NCBI RefSeq assembly: GCF_001426345.1
Contig: NZ_LMEM01000001.1
Span: forward strand, 582,264 to 646,263
From: Devosia sp. Root436
Lineage (GTDB): Bacteria; Pseudomonadota; Alphaproteobacteria; Rhizobiales; Devosiaceae
Direction of reading: 5' to 3'
Length of the DNA stretch: 64,000 bases
Part shown: one piece after another, positions 16,901 through 25,117 of the stretch
Position numbering within the stretch: the stretch's first letter is position 1
Layout: the number at the start of each line of letters is the position of its first letter
Position numbers and translations under genes: made by a program
Notes under the pieces: generated by a model
Database searches by the model: none
What the model was told of the DNA's origin: nothing
The model's input: the letters and a program-made list of their open reading frames with translations, nothing else

Positions 16901-18136
16901 TCAGGCCGGCTTGCGATATTTGTAGATGCCGACGTCGATGGAGCCTTCGGTGAAGCCGGCTTCGCAATAGGAGAGGTAATAGACCCACTTGCGCTTGAAC
17001 TCTTCATCATAGCCGAGCGGGGCGATCATCGGCCAGCGTTCGAGGAAGCGCTCGCGCCAGAGTTTCAGCGTCTTGGCGTAGCTGAGGCGGAAGGTCTCGA
17101 CGTTTTCCAGCACCAGATTGTACCTGTCGCCGAAATCCTTCATCACCGTCTTGGTGAGCAGCATGCCGCCGGGGAAGATGTAGCGCTGGATGAAGTCCGG
17201 CCCGCTGCGGTAGCCCTCGAAATCGGCCTCGTTGATGGTGATGGCCTGGATGGCGGCAGTGCCGCCAGGCTTGAGGCGATCATGCACGGTCTGGAAATAG
17301 CTGGGCCAGTTGTCCTCGCCCACCGCCTCGATCATCTCGATGGAGCCTATATGGTCGAACTGGCCTTCGGTATGGCGATAATCCTCGAAGACCAGGGTGG
17401 CGAACTTGTCGAGGCCCTGGCGAGCCAGGCGTTCGAGGCCGAATTTGAGCTGTTCGGCCGACAGGGTAATGCCGCGCAGATGGGCCTTGTAGTCGCGGGC
17501 AACGGTTTCAGCGAAGCCACCCCAGCCGCAGCCGATCTCGAGGACCGACGAGCCCTCGGTGACGCCGGCCATGTCGGCGACGCGGCGGTATTTGGCGAGT
17601 TGGGCTTCCTCGAGGCTTTGGTCGCCGGAGGTGAATACCGCCGAGGAATAGGTCATCGAAGGGTCGAGCCACTGGCCGTAAAAGTCATTGCCGAGATCGT
17701 AGTGCTCAGCGATGTTCTTCCTGGAGCCTTCCAGTGTGTTGCGGCGCGACAGGTGATAATGCAGGTCAGTCGCGGCACGGCGGAAGAAGCCGGGATTGGC
17801 ATGCTCGAACATGTCGCGATTCTGCAGGAAGAAGCGGAACAAGGCCGTGAGGTCATCGGACTCGATATCGCCCGCCATATAGGCCGAAGCGAAGCCGACC
17901 GTGCCGCGCTGCATTGCCTCGCTCAGGACGCGGAAATTGTTGAGCCGCAGGGTGGCGTGTTCGCCGGTCGACGGATTGCCGACGGTGCGGGTGCGACCAT
18001 TGGGAAAGATGACGGTGAGGGCGCCATAGCGTGGCTTGCCAATCAGGGCAACGCCGATGCGTTCGACTGCCCAGGAAGCAAAACTGGTCCACGGCGTGGC
18101 GCCGGTATTGGTATTCTCTACGACGGACTTGGTCAT
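16901..18136 (-). CDS. cfa: cyclopropane-fatty-acyl-phospholipid synthase
   Basis: A 411-residue enzyme that transfers a methylene group from S-adenosylmethionine to unsaturated acyl chains of membrane phospholipids. The SAM motif VLEIGCGWGGFAE lies near residue 200. Other family marks are AEHYDLGNDFY and the YSSAVF block before it, and EMIEAVGEDNWPSYF and QAITI after it. The N-terminal 150 residues are the usual CFA lipid-binding domain. The length is normal. It is a single gene, and the ribosome site is weak. Confidence 0.93.
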   Translation of the reverse strand: MTKSVVENTNTGATPWTSFASWAVERIGVALIGKPRYGALTVIFPNGRTRTVGNPSTGEHATLRLNNFRVLSEAMQRGTVGFASAYMAGDIESDDLTALFRFFLQNRDMFEHANPGFFRRAATDLHYHLSRRNTLEGSRKNIAEHYDLGNDFYGQWLDPSMTYSSAVFTSGDQSLEEAQLAKYRRVADMAGVTEGSSVLEIGCGWGGFAETVARDYKAHLRGITLSAEQLKFGLERLARQGLDKFATLVFEDYRHTEGQFDHIGSIEMIEAVGEDNWPSYFQTVHDRLKPGGTAAIQAITINEADFEGYRSGPDFIQRYIFPGGMLLTKTVMKDFGDRYNLVLENVETFRLSYAKTLKLWRERFLERWPMIAPLGYDEEFKRKWVYYLSYCEAGFTEGSIDVGIYKYRKPA

Positions 18137-18293
18137 TGGGCCGCTTTGTCCAAATTTACTAAACCTGGCGGCGACGCTTGAGCTGCCGCCTTAATGTAAG
18201 CGTTGGCGGCATGGGCCCGCTCTGAAAACCGTGTTTCGGGCCATGCCTCCCGACAGTTTAGCCGCCGTAAGAGGATATGCAAGCAGCAGTTTT

Positions 18294-18319
18294 CGTGGTT
18301 CGACAGGCTCACCATGAGG
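18294..18319. repeat. half-copy of the GTTCGACAGGCTCACC repeat
   Basis: CGTGGTTCGACAGGCTCACC followed by ATGAGG, identical in core to one arm of the element at 4.3 kb. It lies in the 200-bp gap between cfa and recJ. Confidence 0.5.
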
Positions 18320-18335
18320 TGTCCGGTGGGAACGG

Positions 18336-20126
18336 TCAGCCCTTGGGCCGGGCCAGGTCGGTGAGCCGGAGCTGCACCTGCTCGCGGCCCTGATAGTGAT
18401 CGATGGAGAGCGCGCCGGCAAAATGGAAGGCCGAGTCGCCATCGCGCAGCAGGGCATCGCCGATGGCGGTGCTGGCGGCGCGGAAAGCGATGGCCTTTAG
18501 GCGGGCACCGTCTTCGGAGGTGAGGGTGAAGCTGACATGGCCGCCCTTGCCGACGACCTGGGCGAATTTGGCGCGGTGTGCGGGAAAGGCAAAAAGCGGG
18601 CCGGGATTGCCCGCGCCGTAGGGCCCTGCCCGCTCCAGATCATGCACCAGATCGAGGCTGGCGCCGCGGGCGGTGAGGGCCGCGTCGATGGAGAGCGCCG
18701 TAGCGGCACGGGCGGCGGTGACATCGACGGACAGCGTTTCGACGAGGAAGGAGCGGAAGGGGCCGAGCTGGCCCGGCCTGATGGTGACGCCGGCCGCCAT
18801 GGCGTGACCGCCACCCTTGGCGATGAGGCCGCGCTCGACAGCCTCGATGACGGCGCGACCGAGATCGACACCGGGCATGGAGCGGCCCGAGCCGGTGCCG
18901 GTGCCGTCGGGCCCCAGGGCAATGGCGAAGGTGGGGCGCTCGAAGCGCTCGCGCAGGCGGGCGGCGATGAGGCCGACGACGCCGGGATGCCAATTGGCGG
19001 AGGCGAGAACGAGGACCGGCGGCCCCTCCCCATTGCCGATTTCCATTTCGGCCACGGCCGCGGCTTCCTCCACCGCCTCGACCTCGATGCGCTGGCGCTC
19101 GGAATTGAGCTCGTCGAGGCGGGCGGCGAGGGCGAGAGCGTGGTGTTCGTCTTCCACGGTGAGCAGCTCGGTGCCCATGGCGGCATTGCCGATGCGGCCG
19201 CCGGCATTGATGCGCGGGCCGATGATGAAGCCGAGATGGTAGGGATTGAGCGGGCCACTGAGGCGGGCGGCCAATGCGAGGGCGGCAATGCCCTTGTTGT
19301 CGCCACGGCGGGCGACCTCCAACCCACGCACCACGAAGGCGCGGTTGAGGCCGGTGAGCGGGACGACATCGCAGACGGTGGCCAGGGCCACGAGATCGAG
19401 CAGTTTCAGCAGGTCCGGCAGGCCGGTATCGCCGCGATTGCGCAGGGCGCGGTTGACGGCGACCAGCACCATGAAGGTGACGCCGGCGGCGCAGAGGTAG
19501 CCGAGGCCGGAAATGTCGTCGGGACGGTTGGGATTGACCAGAGCGGTGGCGTCGGGGAGGTCGTGGTCGCTGAGGTGGTGGTCGATAACCAGCACATCGG
19601 CGCCCCGGCCGCGCGCATGGGCGATGGGGCCGTCGCTGGTGGTGCCGCAATCGAGGGTGATGACGAGGGTGGCGCCGGCGTCGATCAGCTTGTCCATGGC
19701 CGCGATATTGGGGCCGTAGCCTTCAAAAATGCGGTCGGGGATGTGGACCTGCGGCTCGATGCCGAAATGGCGCAGGTAGCGGGCCATGAGGGCGCAGGAA
19801 CAGGCGCCGTCGACGTCGTAGTCGCCGAACAGGGCGATGGCTTCGTTGTCGGCGATGGCTTTGGCCAGGCGGTCGGCGAGGGTATCCATGGCGGTGAGCG
19901 TGGACGGGTCGGGCATCAGACCGCGGATGGTGGGCTCAAGGTAGGCCGCCGCCTCGTCCAGCCCAACGCCGCGGGCGGCAATGATGCGGGCGAGAATTTC
20001 GGAAATGCCCGCGCGCTGGGCAATGGCGGTGGCCGTGCGGGTGGTGGTGGTGTCCAGCCGGTCGGTCCAGGCGCGGCCGGTGACCGAGCGGGTGACGTCA
20101 AGGAAGGGGCGCGGCGCGTCGAGCAT
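18336..20126 (-). CDS. recJ: single-stranded-DNA-specific exonuclease RecJ
   Basis: A 596-residue DHH-superfamily 5'-3' exonuclease used in recombination and repair. Motif I DYDVDG is at residues 102-107, the DHH triad at 182-184, a GGRIGNAAMG segment in the middle and the DHHA1 motif GGGHAMAAG near residue 480. The open frame runs 81 codons further upstream, but that part translates two intergenic repeats. MLDAPRPFLDVT is the natural family start, though no clear ribosome site precedes it. It is followed at its 5' side by glpX in the same direction, a common order in this order of bacteria. Confidence 0.95.
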   Translation of the reverse strand: MLDAPRPFLDVTRSVTGRAWTDRLDTTTTRTATAIAQRAGISEILARIIAARGVGLDEAAAYLEPTIRGLMPDPSTLTAMDTLADRLAKAIADNEAIALFGDYDVDGACSCALMARYLRHFGIEPQVHIPDRIFEGYGPNIAAMDKLIDAGATLVITLDCGTTSDGPIAHARGRGADVLVIDHHLSDHDLPDATALVNPNRPDDISGLGYLCAAGVTFMVLVAVNRALRNRGDTGLPDLLKLLDLVALATVCDVVPLTGLNRAFVVRGLEVARRGDNKGIAALALAARLSGPLNPYHLGFIIGPRINAGGRIGNAAMGTELLTVEDEHHALALAARLDELNSERQRIEVEAVEEAAAVAEMEIGNGEGPPVLVLASANWHPGVVGLIAARLRERFERPTFAIALGPDGTGTGSGRSMPGVDLGRAVIEAVERGLIAKGGGHAMAAGVTIRPGQLGPFRSFLVETLSVDVTAARAATALSIDAALTARGASLDLVHDLERAGPYGAGNPGPLFAFPAHRAKFAQVVGKGGHVSFTLTSEDGARLKAIAFRAASTAIGDALLRDGDSAFHFAGALSIDHYQGREQVQLRLTDLARPKG

Positions 20127-20163
20127 GGGGGAGAGGTAGGCGATTTGAGGGGCGCGGTCGAGG

Positions 20164-20319
20164 TCCCTTTCTCCCTCCTTGAGGGAGAAGGTGCCCGAAG
20201 GGCGGATGAGGGGTCCTGCGCTATCCACAACCATCAAAACATGGGATGGCGCAGAACCCCTCACCCGGTTTTCCGCTGAACGCGGAAAACCACCCTCTCC
20301 CTCAAGGGGCGAGGGGTTA
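20164..20319. repeat. composite CCCTCACCC intergenic repeat, copy at 20.2 kb
   Basis: It contains nested hairpins: TCTCCCTC/GAGGGAGA at the left, TTTTCCGC/GCGGAAAA in the middle and the CCCTCAAGGGGCGAGG end. Blocks and order match the copies at 16.6 and 27.1 kb. It lies between recJ and the larger inverted repeat. Confidence 0.65.
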
Positions 20320-20453
20320 GTGCCACGCCCTCGTGGTTCGAGGCTCGCGAAGAGCTCGCACCTCACCATGAGGGCTGCTGGGAACTCGATGTATCATCAG
20401 CCCTCATGGTGAGGTGCGCTTCTTCAGCGCCTCGAACCACGAGGGCGTGGCAC
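20320..20453. repeat. 130-bp long inverted repeat, copy 1
   Basis: Arms begin and end GTGCCACGCCCTCGTGGTTC / GAACCACGAGGGCGTGGCAC and continue to CACCTCACCATGAGGGCTG / CAGCCCTCATGGTGAGGTG around a 20-base loop. The inner part is near-perfect and a few unpaired bases lie mid-arm. It ends on the last base of the glpX stop codon. Confidence 0.8.
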
Positions 20454-21439
20454 TATCTCGCGTGCTGCGCCTTGATCCAGCGGACGGTCTGGCTCCAAGA
20501 GCGCATGACGATGGTTGAGGTTTCGACCGAGCGGCGGCGGAGGCGGATGCCTTCGAGCAGGGTGCCGTCGGTGACGCCGGTGGCGGCGACGAGGACGTCG
20601 CCGGCGGCCAGTTCGGTGACGTCGTAGATGCGGTTGGGGTCGGTGATGCCCATGGTGACGGCGCGTTCGCGCTTGGACGAGGTGTCGAGGATGAGCTTGC
20701 CCTGCATCTGGCCGCCAATGCAGCGCAAGGCGGCGGCGGCTAAAACGCCTTCGGGGGCGCCGCCGGAGCCGAGATAGATGTCGATGCCGGTATCCTCGGT
20801 GTTGACCGCGTGGATGACGCCGGCAATGTCGCCATCGCTGATGAGCTTGACGGCGACGCCGGTGGTGCGCAGTTCCTCGATGAGGGCGGCATGGCGCGGG
20901 CGATCGAGCACGATGGCGGTGATTTCGCTGAGCGGTACGCCCTTGGCTTTGGCGAGCGCCTTGACGTTTTCGGTGGCGGTCCAGTCGATATGGACAGTGC
21001 CGGGGGCGTATTCGGCGCCGATGGCGATCTTGTGCATATAGACGTTGCGGGCGACGTTGAGCAGGCCCCCGCGTTCGGCCATGGCCAGCACGACGATGGA
21101 ATCGGGCTGGTTCTTGGCGCAGAGGGTGACGCCTTCGAGCGGATCGACGGCGATATCGACTTCAGGCCCCTGCCCGGCCCCGACGGACTGGCCGATAAAC
21201 AGAGTATCGACCTCGCCGGCTTCGCCCTCGCCGATGACGATGCGGCCGGAAATGGCGACGCGGTCGAGCTCGGCCTTCATGGCGAGAACGGCGGCTTCGT
21301 CGGCCGCCTGCTCATTGCCCTTGCCGCGCCATTCGGCGGCGGCGATGGCGGCGCGCTCGGTGACGCGTACCAGTTCCAGCGTCAGGCTGCGATGCAGATT
21401 GGCGGGGCTCTTTTCGTCCCCGGCCTTGCTCAGTCTCAT
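20453..21439 (-). CDS. glpX: class II fructose-1,6-bisphosphatase
   Basis: A 328-residue GlpX-type phosphatase that removes the 1-phosphate of fructose 1,6-bisphosphate in gluconeogenesis and, in many alphaproteobacteria, the pentose cycle. Visible metal/substrate motifs are GRIVIGEGE, the DPLEG box in VDIAVDPLEG, LDRPRH, ISDGDIAG and IYLGSGGAPEG. GGAGG four bases before the ATG at 21439 selects this start over a frame 11 codons longer. It lies between hom and recJ on the same strand. Confidence 0.95.
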   Translation of the reverse strand: MRLSKAGDEKSPANLHRSLTLELVRVTERAAIAAAEWRGKGNEQAADEAAVLAMKAELDRVAISGRIVIGEGEAGEVDTLFIGQSVGAGQGPEVDIAVDPLEGVTLCAKNQPDSIVVLAMAERGGLLNVARNVYMHKIAIGAEYAPGTVHIDWTATENVKALAKAKGVPLSEITAIVLDRPRHAALIEELRTTGVAVKLISDGDIAGVIHAVNTEDTGIDIYLGSGGAPEGVLAAAALRCIGGQMQGKLILDTSSKRERAVTMGITDPNRIYDVTELAAGDVLVAATGVTDGTLLEGIRLRRRSVETSTIVMRSWSQTVRWIKAQHAR

Positions 21440-21493
21440 ACTTCCTCCCCCAAGACTCGCCAGGGACCGCAACCGGTCGGCAGCATCACCGCG

Positions 21494-21568
21494 TCATTCC
21501 CGCGAAGGCGGGAGTCCCGGTTTCCTTGCGCATGGCAAAGGGAGATTCCCGCTTTCGCGGGAATGACC
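21494..21568. repeat. ATTCCCGC hairpin repeat, copy 1
   Basis: Outer arms GTCATTCCCGCGAA and TTCGCGGGAATGAC are perfectly complementary; inner GCGGGA segments form nested stems. It sits between hom and glpX and may act as a terminator for hom. Confidence 0.7.
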
Positions 21569-21595
21569 CGTTGGAAAACAGCAATCAGCCAGGCG

Positions 21596-23104
21596 CTACA
21601 GCGTCTCTATGCGGATCAACTGCGGTTCACCGACGATAAACCCGTCCTCGGCGATCTGTGCAAGCGATTCACGCACGGCCGATTCCAAAGTCTGTTGCGT
21701 GATCATCACCACCGTCCGAGTGGGCGAGCCATCCGGCGCGACGGCTTTAGCGCCCAAATCGGACCGCTGGATGACACTATCGATGGAAATGCCGCGCTCG
21801 CCCATGCGGGTCGCAATAGCGGCCAGGGCGCCGGGCACATCCTTGGCATTGAGGCGGATATAGTAGCCGCCATCGTGGGCGCGCATCGGCGCCTGCTTAT
21901 AGGGCAGCAATTCGTCGCTGGGCACGCCGAGCGGGGGAACGCGGGTGCCGCGGGCGATATCGAGGATATCCGACAGCACCGAGGAGGCCGTGGGCGGGCC
22001 GCCGGCGCCGGGCCCGGCCAGCAGCAGTTCGTGGACATGGTCGGTTTCGAGCGCCACGGCATTCATCACGCCATCGACGCCGGCAATGGCCGAACCCTTG
22101 GGCACGAAGGTCGGATGGACGCGCTGCTCGATGCCCTGATCGGTGCGCTGGGCAATGCCGAGCAGCTTGATCTTGTAGCCGAGCTCGGCGGCGACCTTGA
22201 TGTCGTGCTGGGTAATGCGGGAAATGCCTTCCACGCGGATTTCGTCGGGCGCGATCTCGTAGCCGAAGCAGAGCGTGGCGAGGATCGAGAGCTTGTGGGC
22301 GGTGTCGAAACCTTCGACGTCGAAGGTGGGATCGGCTTCGGCATAGCCGAGCGCCTGCGCATCCTTGAGGCAATCGGCGAAACTGATGTCCTCATTGCCC
22401 ATGCGGGTGAGGATATAGTTGCAGGTGCCGTTCATGATGCCGAAGACCTTGGCGATGCGGGCCGAGCCCAGGCCCTCGCGCAGGGTCTTGATGACGGGGA
22501 TGCCACCGGCCACGGCGGCCTCGAAGCCGAGCTGGGCGCCGGATTCCTCGGCCAGGCGGGCGAGCGTGACGCCATGCTTGGCGAGCAAAGCCTTGTTGGC
22601 GGTGACGACGGGGCGGCCGATTTCGAGCGCGGCCTTGACCGCGGCGAAAGCCGGGCCGTCTTCGCCGCCGATGAGTTCGACGAAAAGGTCGATGCCGTCG
22701 GACTTGGCCAGGGCTACCGGATCGTCGAACCAGTCGAGCCCGGAAATATCAATGCCGCGGTCGCGGGAACGCGAGCGCGCGGCAACGGCCGTCACCACCA
22801 GTTGGCGGCCAAGTTTTCGGGTCAGCTCGGCGCCGTCCTTCTGCAGGATGCGGACCAGGGTGGCGCCGACATTGCCCAGGCCCGCGACGCCGATGCGCAG
22901 GGGCGCCAGGCCCTCGCCCTCGCCGAAATCGGCCATGGCCTTGAGGATGCGGGCGCGGGTATCGGAGCGCGGCTCGCGGCCCTCGCGCAGGTCGAAGACG
23001 AAGAGCGGATCGCCCGCGACAGTGCGGCCGAACCGTGTCGGCGTCCAGCCACGGGCGGAGATGAAGGTTTCGACGGCTTGGCGGAAGGAAGCGATATCAC
23101 TCAT
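21596..23104 (-). CDS. hom: homoserine dehydrogenase with N-terminal HTH-like extension
   Basis: A 502-residue protein. Residues 70-502 are a normal homoserine dehydrogenase: NAD(P) motif GVAGLGNVG near residue 72, catalytic region with NKALLAKHG, GIMNGTCNYILT and GYAEADPTFDVEG, and a C-terminal ACT domain (VPGALAAIATRMGERGISI) for threonine feedback. It reduces aspartate semialdehyde to homoserine. Unusually, about 68 extra residues precede it. They resemble a small alphaproteobacterial helix-turn-helix-like protein (FRQAVETFISARGWTPTRFG then VFDLREGREP). The HSD part has no start codon of its own at the usual place. A dyad lies 14 bp before the ATG. Confidence 0.92.
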   Translation of the reverse strand: MSDIASFRQAVETFISARGWTPTRFGRTVAGDPLFVFDLREGREPRSDTRARILKAMADFGEGEGLAPLRIGVAGLGNVGATLVRILQKDGAELTRKLGRQLVVTAVAARSRSRDRGIDISGLDWFDDPVALAKSDGIDLFVELIGGEDGPAFAAVKAALEIGRPVVTANKALLAKHGVTLARLAEESGAQLGFEAAVAGGIPVIKTLREGLGSARIAKVFGIMNGTCNYILTRMGNEDISFADCLKDAQALGYAEADPTFDVEGFDTAHKLSILATLCFGYEIAPDEIRVEGISRITQHDIKVAAELGYKIKLLGIAQRTDQGIEQRVHPTFVPKGSAIAGVDGVMNAVALETDHVHELLLAGPGAGGPPTASSVLSDILDIARGTRVPPLGVPSDELLPYKQAPMRAHDGGYYIRLNAKDVPGALAAIATRMGERGISIDSVIQRSDLGAKAVAPDGSPTRTVVMITQQTLESAVRESLAQIAEDGFIVGEPQLIRIETL

Positions 23105-23117
23105 GGTGGCGCCATCT

Positions 23118-23131
23118 GCATAGGAATATGC
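23118..23131. promoter_or_regulatory. 14-bp dyad upstream of hom
   Basis: GCATA-GGAA-TATGC lies 14-27 bp before the hom start, overlapping TAGG...CCTA. It might bind a regulator; the evidence is symmetry and position only. Confidence 0.3.
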
Positions 23132-23479
23132 CTAGCCGTCAATAGGAGTTTGGTGGGAAAGTCAGCGGCCTGTGTGGGTTGCGGGGCCTCCGCCACGGCG
23201 AGGTCGTCCCGGCCTTGAGGCAACCCGGGATGTCACAACAGCCGCGAGATCGTCACGCCACCACCTCGCTGCCGCGGCGCGGTTTGGGGTTGGGCCCCGG
23301 CTCAAGGCCGGGTGACGCCGCGGGTGTGGGACGGGAGTGCCTGCCCTTGCTACTTCCCAGCCGCCTTAGCGCGTCGGCGATCAGCTTGATGTATGGGGAA
23401 ACCCCCATTTGATCGAGAGAGCGGCAGGCGGGGGACCGATTTGATCAGTTGGGCGCCCACGACATGGGCGCCCTCTCCC
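23132..23479. other. geneless stretch between aminotransferase and hom genes, with hairpins
   Basis: No credible gene on either strand. It holds several short GC-rich dyads (GGCCCCGGCTCAAGGCCGGG and similar) and one clean hairpin at 23451-23473: GGGCGCCC, loop ACGACAT, GGGCGCCC. The latter lies seven bases after the aminotransferase stop and may terminate that gene, though no T-run follows. Confidence 0.5.
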
Positions 23480-24706
23480 TCAAGAGGCGCCCGACCCGAC
23501 CAGCGGGACGACGTTGCCGGCGCCGGTCTTGGAGCCCAGCAGCTTCTTGATGTTGCGGGCGGCCTGGCGGATGCGCTGTTCGTTTTCGACGAAGGCGAGG
23601 CGGATATACTGGTCGCCATATTCGCCGAAGCCGACGCCGGGGGCAACGCCGACGCCGGTTTCCTTGATGAGGAGCTTGGCGAATTCGAGCGAGCCGAGAT
23701 GGGCGAACTGGGCGGGAATCGGGGCCCAGGCAAACATGGTGGCCTTGGGCACCGGAATATCCCAGCCGGAGCGACCGAAGCTCTCCACCATGACGTCGCG
23801 GCGGTATTTGTAAATCTTGCGGACCTCGTCGATCACGTCGTCGCTGCCATTGAGGGCGGCGGCGGCGGCGACCTGGATCGGGGTGAAGGCGCCGTAATCG
23901 AGGTAGGATTTGACGCGGGCCAGAGCGGCAATCAGGCGCTCGTTGCCGACGGCGAAGCCGACGCGCCAGCCGGGCATGGAATAGGTCTTGGACATGGAGG
24001 TGAATTCCACCGAGATATCCATGGCGCCGGGCACCTGCAGCACGGATGGCGGCGGGTCATTCTCGTCGAAATAAATCTCGGAATAGGCGAGATCGGAGAG
24101 GATGAAGATGTCGTGCTCGCGGCAGTACTTGACCACCTCGGTATAAAAATCGAGCGAGGCCGTGTAGGCGGTCGGGTTGGCCGGGTAGTTCAGCACCAAA
24201 GCGATGGGCTTGGGGATGGAGTGGCGCACGGCCCGATCGAGCGAGCGCATGAAATCTTCGTTCGGATCGGCCGGCATGGAGCGGACGACGCCGCCAGACA
24301 TGATGAAGCCGAAGGAATGGATGGGATAGGTCGGATTGGGCACCAGCACCACGTCGCCGGGGGCGGTGATGGCCGAGGCCATGTTGGCGAAGCCTTCCTT
24401 GGAGCCGAGGGTCGCGACGACCTGGGTATCGGGATTGAGCTTCACGCCGAAGCGGCGGCCATAGTAGCTGGCCTGGGCCTTGCGCAGGCCAGGAATGCCG
24501 CGGGAGGTGGAATAGCGGTGGGTGCGGCCGTCCTTGACCGTTTCCTGCAGCTTTTCGACGATGTGCTGGGGCGTCGGCATATCGGGATTGCCCATGCCCA
24601 GATCGATGACGTCGACGCCTTCGGCGCGGGCCTTGGCCTTGAGCGGATCGATATGGGCAAAGACGTATGGGGGAAGACGGCGGATTTTGTGGAAGTCGTC
24701 GCTCAT
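23480..24706 (-). CDS. class I/II aminotransferase, AlaC / LL-diaminopimelate aminotransferase type
   Basis: A 408-residue PLP enzyme. The Schiff-base Lys lies in SMSKTYSMPGWRVGF; cofactor contacts include LNYPANPT (Asn), LSDLAYSEIYF (Asp and Tyr) and the C-terminal YIRLAFVEN (substrate-carboxylate Arg). The start block HIDPLKAKARAEGVDVIDLGMGNPDMPTP is typical of the AlaC/DapL-like group that makes alanine or acts in lysine or aspartate-family metabolism. It precedes hom on the same strand, fitting an amino-acid role. Exact specificity is not decidable by eye. Confidence 0.9.
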   Translation of the reverse strand: MSDDFHKIRRLPPYVFAHIDPLKAKARAEGVDVIDLGMGNPDMPTPQHIVEKLQETVKDGRTHRYSTSRGIPGLRKAQASYYGRRFGVKLNPDTQVVATLGSKEGFANMASAITAPGDVVLVPNPTYPIHSFGFIMSGGVVRSMPADPNEDFMRSLDRAVRHSIPKPIALVLNYPANPTAYTASLDFYTEVVKYCREHDIFILSDLAYSEIYFDENDPPPSVLQVPGAMDISVEFTSMSKTYSMPGWRVGFAVGNERLIAALARVKSYLDYGAFTPIQVAAAAALNGSDDVIDEVRKIYKYRRDVMVESFGRSGWDIPVPKATMFAWAPIPAQFAHLGSLEFAKLLIKETGVGVAPGVGFGEYGDQYIRLAFVENEQRIRQAARNIKKLLGSKTGAGNVVPLVGSGAS

Positions 24707-24847
24707 GATTTCCTCGGCGGTCCTCAGGGGACCTGAACTGGCCGCGACGCGCTCGGAGCGCCACGCCTCTCATTGAGGCCGTGATTATCGCGGAATTATG
24801 GTTGTGAACGGGTTAAGTGACCCCTGGCAGGGCCGGTCTCGTGTTCG

Positions 24848-24884
24848 GCTCTTCCCGGCCCCAGCAAGGCCATGCGGGAAGAGC
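24848..24884 (-). terminator. hairpin after the small peptide frame
   Basis: A 10-bp perfect stem GCTCTTCCCG / CGGGAAGAGC with a 17-base loop; the stem begins at the last base of the stop codon of the 31-residue frame. Confidence 0.4.
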
Positions 24885-24979
24885 TAGCGGGCGTTTGCCG
24901 CCGCCACTGAGGCGAGCACAGCCACTGCACTTGCGGCGAGCGAGGCTCCAACCTTAGCAACAGTGTACAGCGACCGCAT
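24884..24979 (-). CDS. possible 31-residue hydrophobic peptide
   Basis: A small frame in an otherwise empty 350-bp gap. It has AAGGG eight bases before the ATG, a basic start (MRSLYTVAKVG), then an Ala/Val/Leu-rich stretch (ASLAASAVAVLASVAAANA) long enough for one membrane span or a signal-like segment, then Arg and stop. A 10-bp hairpin starts at the stop codon. No family is recognised. Codon choice is GC-rich as in the neighbours. It could be a small membrane peptide or a chance frame. Confidence 0.4.
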   Translation of the reverse strand: MRSLYTVAKVGASLAASAVAVLASVAAANAR

Positions 24980-25117
24980 GTCCCTTGCCCTTCAGATGCG
25001 ATTTTTGTAAGGAAATCAGCATCGACAGGCCGTTCATAAATCCTCCACGGGGTATTGTAAATGGTCCGGGGGGTGCCAACCTTCGGCTCCAGACGGTCAT
25101 ATGGTGAGGTTAAGACT

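Noticed and set aside
18537-20279. 580-codon open frame on the plus strand
   Set aside because: Antisense to recJ, which carries all DHH motifs; no domain is recognisable in the antisense product.
20320-20453. Insertion sequence
   Set aside because: The inverted repeat encloses only a 20-base loop and no transposase; it is at most a miniature element.
20810-23218. 802-codon open frame on the plus strand
   Set aside because: It is antisense to glpX and hom, both clearly real; the translation is low-complexity Gly/Asp/Ala-rich, a normal effect of GC-rich codon bias.
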